A stretch of 36,974 bases of DNA. Origin: an uncultured beta proteobacterium. GTDB taxonomy: Bacteria; Pseudomonadota; Gammaproteobacteria; Burkholderiales; Burkholderiaceae. The DNA lies in assembly GCA_903892315.1 (NCBI GenBank), contig CAITHY010000142.1:1-36974 (forward strand), read 5' to 3'. The position numbers were made by a program, and so were the translations under genes. Below are positions 1-8,110 of the stretch, piece by piece. Each line of letters begins with the position of its first letter. Position 1 is the stretch's first letter. The notes under the pieces were generated by a model. It was not told the DNA's origin. It did not search any database and saw only the letters and a program-made list of their open reading frames with translations.

Positions 1-1
1 C

Positions 2-256
2 GATCCGGCGCTATCAAATGTCAGCGGTAATCTCAATAGCAATACGCTAGCCAATCAAACTTCGGATTTGATTCGACTTTATCAGGATGCTGCATTTAGC
101 GATCCCGTTCTAAATGCTGCTCGGTTTAACTATCAAGCTAGCAAAGAGCTCTATTGGCAAGGTTTATCTTTATTACTTCCTCAAGCTAGCGCCACGCCAG
201 GAGGCACTCGTTATTATCGGCATGGAATAATAGTGCAGGCTTCATTATTCCTATAG
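2..256 (+). pseudogene. TolC-like outer membrane efflux protein, N-terminal fragment
   Basis: The frame is open from the window edge, so the true start may lie upstream. Residues read from about base 62 (SDLIRLYQDAAFSDPVLNAA, then LYWQGLSLLLPQ) resemble the first helices of TolC-family outer membrane channel proteins, where a DL..Y..A...DP..NAAR pattern is followed by a GLLPQ motif. After LLPQ the similarity stops and the frame ends at 254-256, after only about 85 codons, while a full TolC homologue has over 400 residues. I infer a truncated relic left by deletion or rearrangement. The 5' part cannot be judged because it is cut by the window. Confidence 0.55.
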
Positions 257-303
257 AGTTAATAAATGTAGAGATTATTAATCTAAGTAAGGAAACTAAT
301 TCA

Positions 304-808
304 ATAAAATTTCAACAACTATATATATCTAGTGTTCTCATGCTGATGAGTCTAGTCAGTTCTTATGCATCTGCACAAGCCTCTTTAGCTCCTCCTCCAA
401 ACGTCCACTATGGTGCCCCCATTAGTCTTGAAAGTGCTAAGAAGGCTGCCGGTAGTGCAATTGCAGAGGCGCAAAAACAAATGGCGTATGGCAGTAGCAA
501 TTGTCGATACAGGCGGTCATCTTGTTTACTTTGAAAAAATTCAAGATACACAAACTGGTAGCGTTGATTTAGCGATTGAGAAAGCAAAAACAGCTGCTCT
601 ATTTCGTAGGTCAACAAAATTATTTCAAGATGCTGTTGCAGGTGATAGTGAGGGCTTGCACCTATTACGCCTTACTTGTGCGATTCCAATTGATGACGGA
701 ATTCCTATTGTTGAAAATGGAAAACTAGTTGGTGTCGTTGGAATTTCTGGTGGAAGTGGCGATCAAGACGGCCAGACGGCGGTAGCTGGAGCAGCAGCGG
801 TTAAGTAA
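304..808 (+). pseudogene. GlcG/HbpS (DUF336) family secreted protein, frameshifted
   Basis: Two overlapping frames together make one GlcG/HbpS-like protein. The first part (SLESAKKAAGSAIAEAQ) runs in the frame of base 340 and the second part (WRMAVAIVDTGGHLVYFEKI ... GVVGISGGSGDQDG) in the frame of base 410. The break falls at the A-run at 473-477, so a small indel there explains it. A good signal peptide (KFQQLYISSVLMLMSLVSSYASAQA) can be read from an ATA codon at 304, with a Shine-Dalgarno-like AAGGAA about ten bases upstream; the normal ATG may therefore be mutated. ATG codons at 340 and 346 would shorten the signal peptide. Members of this family bind haem or small ligands or are of unknown role. 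The double lesion suggests decay; a sequencing error at the A-run is the alternative for the frameshift. Confidence 0.75.
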
Positions 809-828
809 TGTTGTCTGCAAGATAAACA

Positions 829-857
829 AAGAGACCGCTTACGAGCGGTCTTTTTAT
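829..857 (+). terminator. Rho-independent terminator
   Basis: AGACCGCT (832-839) pairs perfectly with AGCGGTCT (844-851) around a TACG tetraloop and runs into a T tract. It closes the GlcG-like unit. Confidence 0.9.
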
Positions 858-879
858 TTCTTCTTGATAAATTAGTTTA

Positions 880-887
880 GGGGGGGG
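880..887 (+). repeat. Poly-G tract of eight in the upstream region of the 979 gene
   Basis: Eight consecutive G residues lie about 90 bp upstream of the start codon at 979 and are followed by AAACCCTA, so TAGGG/CCCTA can also fold. Homopolymeric G tracts of this length are rare in AT-rich DNA and can slip during replication. Whether this one alters promoter activity is unknown. Confidence 0.6.
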
Positions 888-978
888 AAACCCTAGTGTT
901 TGGTAATAAATTTTGGATATGGACTAGGTTATATTATTTCACTATTAAAGAAGTTTAATAAAGAAATTAGGAGACAAA

Positions 979-3126
979 ATGCGCCAATCATTTTTGCGCT
1001 TGGTTATCGCAGGCATTTGCTTTGCCTCAAGCTCATTATTAGCAATTGCTGCTTCAGATATTTCTGGGGTCGTTAAAAGCAGCAAAGGTCCTGAGGCCGG
1101 TGTTTGGGTAATCGCTGAGACAACTGACCTTCCTACAAAATTTACTAAGATCGTTGTGACCGATGATCAAGGCCGATTCTTAATTCCAGAATTACCAAAT
1201 GCTAGCTATCAAGTGTGGGTTCGTGGATATGGTTTAGTTGATTCCTCGAAGATAAGCGCAAAGCCTGGCGTCTCTTTAAAACTCAAGGCGATAATTGCGC
1301 CTAACGCAAAAGCTGCGGCAGAGTACTACCCAGGGATGTATTGGTATTCCATGCTGGAAATTCCAAAAGTGAGCGAATTTCCTGGAACAGGTGAGAAAGG
1401 TAATGGCATTCCAACCTTTATGAAGCAGCAGCATTATTGGGTGGATACTGTCAAGAATGGCTGTCAGTCTTGTCATGCACTTGGTTCAAAAGGGATTCGT
1501 CAGGTACCAGAATTTTTTACCAAGATGGGTAACGGCGACTCATTTGCAGCCTGGGCTCATCGTACTCAAGCTGGACAGGCTATGGGCTATATGGCTTTAG
1601 TGCTAGGTCGTCTCGGTCCTGATAAAGGTCTTTCCTTGTATGCCGATTGGACTGATCGAATTGCAAAAGGTGAACTACCATTCGCAAAACCAGAGCGTCC
1701 AAAAGGGGTTGAAAGAAATGCGGTTTATAGCATGTGGGATTGGTCAACACCTAAGTACTATATGCATGACGCAATGTCCACTGATAAACGTAACCCTACC
1801 GTGAATGCAAACGGTCTTATCTGGGGTGCGCCTGAGGAAAGCACTAATTTAGTTCCTACACTCGACCCGGTAAATCACGTTGCTTCATCAGTACGTATGC
1901 CAGTATTAGATCCAAAGACGCCTTCATCTACTGGGGTACCTCGTGGCCCATCAGCCTATTGGGGTGATGAGCCTATTTGGGATGGTCAAAGTAGTATTCA
2001 TAATCACATTATGGATGAGGTTGGCAGAATGTGGTTTGCAGCTCGCATTCGTCCGGCGCCTAACCCTGATTTTTGTAAAGTTGGATCTGATCATCCTTCC
2101 GCAAAGGTAGTTCCTTTGAATGAATCTTTGCGTCAAATCAGTATGTATGATCCAAAAACAAAAGAGTGGACTTTAATTAATACTTGCTTTAGTACTCACC
2201 ACGTTTACTTTGGGCATGATGCCAACAACACTCTGTGGACAAGTGCTGGGCCACCAAATAGTGGTGTTGTAGGTTGGCTTAATACGAAAAAATATTTTGA
2301 GACTCATGATGAAAAGGCTTCCCAAGGTTGGACGCCTTTAATTATCGATACGAATGGCAATGGCAAGCGTGATCAATGGGTTGAAGCAAATCAGGCTTTA
2401 GATCCAAATAAAGACAAGCGCATCATGGCTGCTTTTTACGGTGTACAACCTAGTCCAGTAGATGACGCTATTTGGGGCCAGGCAATGGATGTTGGTTTTT
2501 CAAGAATTGAACAACCAGGTTATTTAATTCGCCTGAATCCTGGATCTGATCCTAGCAATACTGCGCTGGCAGAGATTTATCAGCCTCCTGAAGGAACCTT
2601 TGGTCCAAGAGGTCTAGACGTTGACTCCAAAGGTGTTGTATGGACTGTTTTATCTAGCGGCCATATCGCCAGTTTTGATCGTAGCAAATGCAAAGGTCCA
2701 TTAAATGGACCAACTACTGCTGAGGGTAAGCAGTGCCAAGAGGGCTGGACTCTCTATCGTCTGCCTGGCCCACAATTTAAGGGGCTAGATCCAAAGGGTA
2801 GCGCTGATGGCGCCTACTATATTTGGGTGGATTTGCATAATACGCTTGGATTAGGGAGAGATGTTCCTATAGCATCTTCTAATGGTGGCGAGGCTTTGAT
2901 TGCAGTGGTTAATGGCAAGCTCATCAATTTACATGTTCCGTATCCAATGGCCTTCTTTACTAAGAATGTGGATGGACGTATTGATGATGATAATACCGGT
3001 TGGAAAGGTCGTGGCGTTTGGACCACTACCGGAACTCGTGCACCGTTTCATAGTGGCGACGGTAGTAAAGATATGTATCCAAAAGTATTTAAGGTGCAGA
3101 TGCGCCCTAATCCTTTGGCAAATTAA
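979..3126 (+). CDS. Exported CarboxypepD_reg / CXXCH / beta-propeller-like protein
   Basis: This 715-aa protein starts at an ATG behind a strong AGGAGA site. It has a Sec signal peptide (about 1-25, ending LAIAAS), then an Ig-like carboxypeptidase-regulatory domain (about 26-110, DISGVVKSSKGPEAGVWVIA). A c-type haem motif CQSCH lies at 162-166. The long C-terminal part has repeated W-rich and GLDVDSKGVVW-type blades like streptogramin-lyase (Vgb) propellers, and a DTNGNGKRDQW segment that looks like a calcium loop. It is therefore probably a periplasmic haem protein. The next gene is a small cytochrome c 21 bp downstream, which suggests electron transfer between the two. The substrate is not known. 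I know of no named function for this architecture; an oxidoreductase or a lyase are both possible. Confidence 0.8.
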   Translation: MRQSFLRLVIAGICFASSSLLAIAASDISGVVKSSKGPEAGVWVIAETTDLPTKFTKIVVTDDQGRFLIPELPNASYQVWVRGYGLVDSSKISAKPGVSLKLKAIIAPNAKAAAEYYPGMYWYSMLEIPKVSEFPGTGEKGNGIPTFMKQQHYWVDTVKNGCQSCHALGSKGIRQVPEFFTKMGNGDSFAAWAHRTQAGQAMGYMALVLGRLGPDKGLSLYADWTDRIAKGELPFAKPERPKGVERNAVYSMWDWSTPKYYMHDAMSTDKRNPTVNANGLIWGAPEESTNLVPTLDPVNHVASSVRMPVLDPKTPSSTGVPRGPSAYWGDEPIWDGQSSIHNHIMDEVGRMWFAARIRPAPNPDFCKVGSDHPSAKVVPLNESLRQISMYDPKTKEWTLINTCFSTHHVYFGHDANNTLWTSAGPPNSGVVGWLNTKKYFETHDEKASQGWTPLIIDTNGNGKRDQWVEANQALDPNKDKRIMAAFYGVQPSPVDDAIWGQAMDVGFSRIEQPGYLIRLNPGSDPSNTALAEIYQPPEGTFGPRGLDVDSKGVVWTVLSSGHIASFDRSKCKGPLNGPTTAEGKQCQEGWTLYRLPGPQFKGLDPKGSADGAYYIWVDLHNTLGLGRDVPIASSNGGEALIAVVNGKLINLHVPYPMAFFTKNVDGRIDDDNTGWKGRGVWTTTGTRAPFHSGDGSKDMYPKVFKVQMRPNPLAN

Positions 3127-3147
3127 TTTAGATAAGAATATTTTGAT

Positions 3148-3480
3148 ATGAAAAAGATAGTCCCCTGCCTCGTAACCGTGATCTTATTAGTGGCTCAATC
3201 TGCTTTTGCTCAATCCAATCAGGCTGCAGCTGCTTTAGCAAATCAAAGTGGTTGCATGGCTTGTCATAAAGCAGAGGGCAAGTTAGTTGGTCCCGGGTTT
3301 CAGGATGTGGCAGAAAAATACAAGGATCAGCTAGGTGCGCTAGAGATGCTGACACAGAAAGTAAAAAAGGGTGGTTCAGGTACTTGGGGGCGTATCCCAA
3401 TGCCAGCCCACCCTCAGCTTGGTGACGAATCTTTAAATACCTTGGTTAGCTGGGTTTTGAGGGGCGCTCCAGCTCAATAG
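3148..3480 (+). CDS. Class I cytochrome c (c551/c552-like)
   Basis: A 110-aa secreted protein with a Sec signal (MKKIVPCLVTVILLVAQSAFA), one haem attachment site CMACH at 36-40, the VGPGF segment typical of small c551-type cytochromes, and a likely axial Met85 in GRIPMPAH. The size matches the family after processing (about 88 aa). It follows the large CXXCH protein with a short gap and is probably co-transcribed, so it likely takes electrons from that protein in the periplasm and passes them to the respiratory chain. The pairing is inferred from position only. Confidence 0.9.
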   Translation: MKKIVPCLVTVILLVAQSAFAQSNQAAAALANQSGCMACHKAEGKLVGPGFQDVAEKYKDQLGALEMLTQKVKKGGSGTWGRIPMPAHPQLGDESLNTLVSWVLRGAPAQ

Positions 3481-3490
3481 TTATCAAACT

Positions 3491-3802
3491 ATGTGCAGAG
3501 CATTGCTTGGACTGTGGTGTTTCTTAGGCATTAGCGCGTTTGCTCATGCCCAAGATTCTATGCGCATGACTAGGATGGCTTGCGGCTATTGGTTAAAAGA
3601 AAATCCTGGTGGCTATGCCTATATGGTTGAGGGTTATTTATTGGGTTTGTATCAGATCCAATCTTTAACAGGAAATCCCTCTGGAAGTTTTTATAAGATT
3701 TCGACAAAAGAACTGCCAAACCGAATTAAGGAGGTATGTCAAAAAAATCCACAGGCGAATGTGGGTGATATTGCAATTACGATAAAAAGTACGCTAGATT
3801 AA
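3491..3802 (+). CDS. Small secreted protein, two conserved-looking cysteines, unknown role
   Basis: This 103-aa protein has a signal peptide (MCRALLGLWCFLGISAFAHA) and a mature part of about 83 aa with two cysteines, in MACGYW and KEVCQKN. Their placement would suit one disulfide in a small helical periplasmic protein, in the manner of HdeA or Rap1a-type proteins, but I cannot assign it to either. It begins ten bases after the cytochrome stop without a clear Shine-Dalgarno site, so translation may be coupled to the cytochrome gene. Its position suggests a helper for the upstream pair. This is guesswork from context. Confidence 0.65.
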   Translation: MCRALLGLWCFLGISAFAHAQDSMRMTRMACGYWLKENPGGYAYMVEGYLLGLYQIQSLTGNPSGSFYKISTKELPNRIKEVCQKNPQANVGDIAITIKSTLD

Positions 3803-3864
3803 TGTGTCTCGATTACAAAGTAGAGCCATTGTAATAAATCAGAATAAAAACCAAAGGGATAAAT

Positions 3865-4926
3865 ATGTATCCACAAGACAATATCAGCGCTGATTTACCA
3901 GAGCCCTCTAAGCAACGACGACGCTATTTGGCTTGGTTGAGTTTAGCGCCTAGTGTCTTGGCGACAAAATTGTCTTTTGCGCAAGAGGCTTCAGTCAAAA
4001 AATCACTCTCCAATAGTTTTATTGAGGGTAGGGAGTATTGGCTTAACCGAAAGGTGGATACGCAAAATATTCACTTATTTTTGTGGCGCAAGCGAATTGT
4101 TGGTAATACGGCTAAAGGCGTCATTTTATTTATACATGGATCTTCCATGGCAGGTACGCCAACTTTTGATTTACAGATACCAGGAAAACCAGAGTACTCT
4201 GCAATGGATACATTTGCTAGATTGGGTTATGACACCTGGTCTCTGGATCATGAGGGTTATGGACGTTCTGATAAAGGACGTCAAATTAATTTCAATATTG
4301 CTAATGGCATTGAAGACTTGGAGGCTGTGATTCCGGAGATTCTCAAGTTGACTGGCCAATCAAGCATTATGTTGTACGGTGTCTCTTCTGGCTCACTGCG
4401 TGCTGCAGGCTATGCACAACAATATCCTGAGCATGTGTCCAGAATTGCTTTAGATGCTTTTGTCTGGACTGGGGAAGGGAGTCCTACTCTGGCAGATAGA
4501 CGTAAGCGCATAGCTCAATGGGAATCCAATAATCGTCGTCCAGTCGATAAAGCAATGATAAGTAGTGTGTTTACCAGAGATCATCCGGGAACTGCAGATC
4601 CTGCAGTCGTTGATTCGTTTGCTAATGCGATCTTAGCTTTAGATAGTTCAATGCCAACAGGCACTTATTACGATATGTCAGTCAATTTGCCAGTCATAGA
4701 TCCTGAAAAAATGGTGATGCCAACCATAATTATGCGTGGTCAATATGATGGCATTGCTGGATTCCAGGATCTTTTAAACTTCTTTGCCAAAATTCCGAGC
4801 CCAGATAAACAATTCTCAGTTATGCCTGGTATTGCGCATGCTAGCTTTCAAGAGCGCAACGTAGCAATTGCCTATCATGTTTTAGACGGCTTTTTTAGTC
4901 AACCCAAACCGGTCTATCAGGGATGA
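3865..4926 (+). CDS. Exported alpha/beta hydrolase
   Basis: A 353-aa alpha/beta-hydrolase-fold protein. The N-terminus has a QRRRYLAWLSLAPS segment that resembles a twin-arginine signal, ending near FAQ at 40. The oxyanion region is HGSS (91-94). The nucleophile elbow is GVSSG (172-176, Ser174), with the acid Asp295 in RGQYDG and His325 in GIAHASF. The triad is complete, so the enzyme is probably active as an esterase, lactonase or C-C hydrolase in the periplasm. It follows the cytochrome cluster after 62 bp. A similar FDL segment after the oxyanion loop occurs in the hydrolase at 15609, which suggests that the two are distant paralogues. The substrate is unknown. Confidence 0.85.
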   Translation: MYPQDNISADLPEPSKQRRRYLAWLSLAPSVLATKLSFAQEASVKKSLSNSFIEGREYWLNRKVDTQNIHLFLWRKRIVGNTAKGVILFIHGSSMAGTPTFDLQIPGKPEYSAMDTFARLGYDTWSLDHEGYGRSDKGRQINFNIANGIEDLEAVIPEILKLTGQSSIMLYGVSSGSLRAAGYAQQYPEHVSRIALDAFVWTGEGSPTLADRRKRIAQWESNNRRPVDKAMISSVFTRDHPGTADPAVVDSFANAILALDSSMPTGTYYDMSVNLPVIDPEKMVMPTIIMRGQYDGIAGFQDLLNFFAKIPSPDKQFSVMPGIAHASFQERNVAIAYHVLDGFFSQPKPVYQG

Positions 4927-4967
4927 GCTAGAGTTTGTGAAATGCCATGTTGCACTAATGTTGTTTA

Positions 4968-5381
4968 GTCATCGAAATTACTCAAGAGCGCGGCTGTATT
5001 CCACTGCTTTATCAGATTCTGTCGAATGCCCCTGAGATTGCTCGGGCCTGGAAGGCTTTGCTTACGACCATTCGTAACCGTCACTTCTTGTCTCAAGCTA
5101 TTCATGATATGGTCATCTTGCGTGTAGCCATGTTAAATCGTGCCCAATATGAATTTGATGCACAGGTGCCACATGCAAAAAATGTAGGATTGAGTGACGA
5201 GCAAATTGAGGTGCTCAAGAATTTAACCATCGATCAAATTTTTACTGTGCAAGAATAATCTATTTTGAAATTAACTGATGTGATGACTCAGGAAGTTTAG
5301 GCACCCGATAATATTTTTACGCCCATTGAGCTATCAGAAGCGATATAGCCGCTCTGGATTGTTCGCCATTATCTTGATTAG
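4968..5381 (+). pseudogene. Carboxymuconolactone decarboxylase family protein, degraded
   Basis: One reading frame holds the whole protein but is broken by in-frame stops at 5256, 5298, 5346 and 5379. Before the first stop it reads ITQERGCIPLLYQILSNAPE, then LTTIRNRHFLSQAIHDMVIL, then RVAMLNRAQYEFDAQ and LSDEQIEVLKNL. After the first stop it continues as LKLTDVMTQEV and APDNIFTPIELSEAI, which match the usual C-terminal order of the family (an LxxTDAMT..V..PD.VF pattern). The N-terminus lacks a clean start. The fact that the frame is kept across four stops indicates point-mutation decay rather than chance. Intact homologues often sit in aromatic-degradation clusters. Confidence 0.8.
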
Positions 5382-5416
5382 ATTTTGGCGATCTGGAATC
5401 CAGTCAGGCAACAGAT

Positions 5417-5950
5417 TTGGCATTCAGAGAAAAAACACGCATTTTAGGCTCAGTCGCACAATCACCGCCAGTCGATGAATTTTTTCAGCCAAAGTTTTTG
5501 TATAACAATACTTTAGGTAATCACGAGAATTTATTTGATCTGGCCCCCGCATTTATTAATGTATTTGAGGGCGCTTCTAATATGAATGATCTTGCAAAAC
5601 TAATGCCCAGAATGTCTCTAAAGACGCAGGGACTTTTAGATCAACTATCTTCACCGATGTTGGTGGTAGCCGGTGCAAAAGATACTCAAGTTCCTATTTC
5701 TGATATTGAGTTATTAATGCGCTCTGTCGATGCTCCAAAAGATGCTTGGATCAACCCTCGGGGTAGTGACTTGGGTCGATATTTAAAAGGGTGGACTGAT
5801 CCAGTCATTTTCAAGGAAGTCATTATTCCTTGGGAGTTGCGTTTAATCGAGGCCTCCAAAAAGCAATCAGCCCTAACCCTCATCTTTCATAAAGGACTCG
5901 GGCTAAGTTTTAGGGCCCCTCCTAAATATGGAGATACTTGTCGCAATTGA
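5417..5950 (+). pseudogene. Alpha/beta hydrolase, C-terminal remnant
   Basis: The open frame holds only the C-terminal part of an alpha/beta hydrolase. The acid-residue strand (PMLVVAGAKDTQVPISDIEL) and the DAWINPRGSDLGR and WTDPVIFKEVIIPWELRLI segments are recognisable. The oxyanion loop and nucleophile elbow are missing and the catalytic His position appears replaced (NPRGSD where a GGH-type motif is expected). The only start is a TTG with no good ribosome site. The last 30 or so residues do not fit the fold and probably derive from unrelated sequence after a break. I infer a non-functional relic adjacent to the degraded decarboxylase gene. Confidence 0.65.
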
Positions 5951-6328
5951 ATATCTGGACCTTCTCCATACTGCCCCTCAAAAAAGGTTCTATATCAGCT
6001 GACAACTTTGTTGCAGACGTATGCTCAGGTGTGAAATAAGGATCAAGCGTCATTGACCCTAGTCGATTCCGCACTGGGCCACCAAGAATCACAATGGCCC
6101 ACTTGACAGGCTATTGTCTTTGATGGTTTGGAAGGGGGTAGATGCTATCAGTCTTTGATATCTCCAACTAGAGCCCTCATTTAAAAGGACAAGGCAATTA
6201 TTCATCCTTGTATCGGCGATGTTGTTTAAAACGATACTTTTAGCGAGTGCTGAGGGTAATCACTCACGCATAATTACATAAAAGTAGCTATGCTAACGTG
6301 AGCTTAAAAAATACTGCGCAGGAGATCC
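5951..6328. other. Intergenic decayed stretch upstream of the sulfite oxidase
   Basis: There is no intact gene here. On the minus strand, broken frames between about 6180 and 5890 read GSMTLDPYFTPEHTSATKLS and then, after a shift, QLRQVSPYLGGALKLSP, which looks like protein-coding remains that I cannot identify. The last 60 bases should hold the promoter of the 6329 gene, which has a strong AGGAGA ribosome site. Confidence 0.4.
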
Positions 6329-7549
6329 ATGAATTCAGAAAACTTTACCAATAGACGTAAAGTCATAACAGCCGCATTGGCTGGTGGGGTCAGCTCTTTA
6401 TTGCCATCTTGGGCTTTGGGGGCAGAGAAAACTAATTTGCCTATTGCCTATGGCGAGCGTGAGCTCATGGCCTTTCCTGAAAAGAAGCCCATGATTGTGT
6501 TGACTTCTAGGCCGCCGCAATTAGAAACACCTTTTAAGTATTACGACAATCAAGTTATTACGCCAAATGATGAATTCTTCGTGCGCTATCACATGGCTGG
6601 CATTCCAACATCGATTGATCCCAATACCTATAGATTAAAGGTGGGCGGCAATGTAGAAAAGCCTTTAGAGATCTCTCTAGAGTCTTTAAAGAAAAACTTC
6701 CCATCCCAACGTATTGTTGCGGTGAATCAATGTTCAGGTAACAGCCGTGGCTTATTTGAGCCCAGAGTCAATGGCGGTCAGTTAGGTAATGGCGCTATGG
6801 GTAATGCCGCTTGGGTTGGTGTTGCTTTAAAAGATATTTTGAAAGCGGCTAATCCTGGGCGCGGCGCTAAGCAGGTAACCTTTGATGGCTTAGATCAGCC
6901 GGTATTGCCAAGTGATTCTGATTTTGTGAAAGGTTTGGATATTGACCATGCCTTGGATGGCAACGTCATGGTTGCTTATCAAATGAATGGAACAGATATT
7001 CCCTTCTTAAATGGCTATCCAGTCAAGTTAATTGTTCCTGGCTATTACGGAACGTATTGGGTTAAGCACCTTAGTGAAATTAAGGTGGTTGATGATGTAT
7101 ACAATGGTTATTGGATGAATCCTGCTTATCGCATTCCCGATAACGACTGTAATTGCGTTGCGCCTGGAACAGCCCCTTCTAAAACGATTCCAATTAATCA
7201 ATTTACAATTCGCTCTTTCATTACCAACTTTACTGATAACAGTATCGTGACAGTTGGACGGTCAGTACAGGCCAGAGGCATTGCATTTGATGCTGGCTAT
7301 GGAATAAAGAAAGTATTGTTCTCCCAGGATAATGGACAAAATTGGACAGAGGCAAGATTGGGCCAAGACCTTGGGCGCTTCTCATTTAGAGAGTGGCGCG
7401 TTGAATTTACGCCAAAACAAAAAGGCACATTAGACTTAAGGGTTAGAGCCTTTAATCATGCCGGTCAAGTTCAGCCAATGACTGCAACTTGGATGCCTGC
7501 TGGTTATATGCGAAATATTGTGGAGACCGTCAAGGTCACTGCGGTTTAA
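6329..7549 (+). CDS. Sulfite-oxidase-type molybdopterin oxidoreductase, SorA-like
   Basis: A 406-aa Mo-cofactor protein. A twin-arginine signal (NRRKVITAALAGG, 8-20) ends near WALGA, so it is folded before export. The oxidoreductase molybdopterin-binding domain follows (about 70-260), with the Mo-ligand Cys135 in VNQCSGNSRG. A Mo-co dimerisation domain closes the protein (about 280-400, VTVGRSVQARGIAFDAG). Length and order match periplasmic SorA-type sulfite dehydrogenases. A small cytochrome c follows at once, as in sorAB. Oxidation of sulfite to sulfate, with electrons passed to that cytochrome, is the best guess, though members of this family with other substrates are known. The start has a strong AGGAGA ribosome site. 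Confidence 0.85.
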   Translation: MNSENFTNRRKVITAALAGGVSSLLPSWALGAEKTNLPIAYGERELMAFPEKKPMIVLTSRPPQLETPFKYYDNQVITPNDEFFVRYHMAGIPTSIDPNTYRLKVGGNVEKPLEISLESLKKNFPSQRIVAVNQCSGNSRGLFEPRVNGGQLGNGAMGNAAWVGVALKDILKAANPGRGAKQVTFDGLDQPVLPSDSDFVKGLDIDHALDGNVMVAYQMNGTDIPFLNGYPVKLIVPGYYGTYWVKHLSEIKVVDDVYNGYWMNPAYRIPDNDCNCVAPGTAPSKTIPINQFTIRSFITNFTDNSIVTVGRSVQARGIAFDAGYGIKKVLFSQDNGQNWTEARLGQDLGRFSFREWRVEFTPKQKGTLDLRVRAFNHAGQVQPMTATWMPAGYMRNIVETVKVTAV

Positions 7550-7559
7550 GGAGAAGAAT

Positions 7560-7871
7560 ATGAAAAAATTAATTCTTCTTATATCTGCTCTTGCTTTGGC
7601 GCAAATGGCACAAGCTAAAACAATTGAGCTACCGGCCGATACTGTTTTGTGGAGACCATCAGACTTGCCGGGCTATGAGCTTACTTTACAAAAATGCTCT
7701 ACTTGCCATTCGGCGCACTACGCTGAATACCAGCCTCCCAATACGGGAGTTGGCTATTGGAATGCCCAAGTTTTAAGGATGAAGAATGTCTTTAAGGCGC
7801 CCATTACTGATGAGGAAGTTCCTATCATTGTGGATTACCTTAATAAAACTTATGGGGCCAATAGAAAATAA
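7560..7871 (+). CDS. Cytochrome c partner of the molybdoenzyme, SorB-like
   Basis: A 103-aa secreted protein. I chose the ATG at 7560 because it follows AAGGAG directly and begins a clean signal peptide (MKKLILLISALALAQMAQA); longer frames upstream have no such signal. One haem motif CSTCH lies at 46-50, and an axial Met candidate is in VLRMKN. It begins ten bases after the molybdoenzyme stop, so the two form an operon. The role is inferred from the pairing: it accepts electrons from the Mo centre and passes them to the respiratory chain. Confidence 0.88.
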   Translation: MKKLILLISALALAQMAQAKTIELPADTVLWRPSDLPGYELTLQKCSTCHSAHYAEYQPPNTGVGYWNAQVLRMKNVFKAPITDEEVPIIVDYLNKTYGANRK

Positions 7872-7876
7872 GAATT

Positions 7877-7898
7877 AACCACCTTCGGGTGGTTTTTT
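7877..7898 (+). terminator. Rho-independent terminator of the sorAB-like operon
   Basis: AACCACC (7877-7883) pairs with GGTGGTT (7888-7894) around a TTCG tetraloop and is followed by a T run. Confidence 0.92.
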
Positions 7899-8082
7899 AG
7901 CGTTAATTTAAGTAACGCTTATTTACTTAAAAGTACTTTCGAGCAACGAAGTACTAAGCGGTTGCTCCAAAATTCTTTGGTTTTGAAAACCAAAGAGTGA
8001 GTCAGCAGTTCTTCTAATTCCATTAAATCCACTATATAAAACGCTACACACCGATAATGAGGCACTGTAACCTCTTGAATAC
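7899..8082 (+). repeat. Dispersed intergenic repeat, copy 1 (no tRNA-like end)
   Basis: The order of elements matches copies near 26.4 and 36.6 kb. Hairpin 1 is AGCGTTA (7899-7905) with TAACGCT (7913-7919). Hairpin 2 is TTTCGAGCAAC (7937-7947) with GTTGCTCCAAA (7961-7971) and a 13-nt loop. A third inverted repeat spans 7975-7995 (CTTTGG ... CCAAAG). The shared AACGCTACACACCGAT box lies at about 8040-8055 and CTCTTGAA near 8072. The tRNA-like 3' module is absent. It lies between the sorAB-like operon and a minus-strand gene. Confidence 0.75.
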
Positions 8083-8110
8083 TTGGTGGTTTTTTTGAAT
8101 TATCTAGTCA

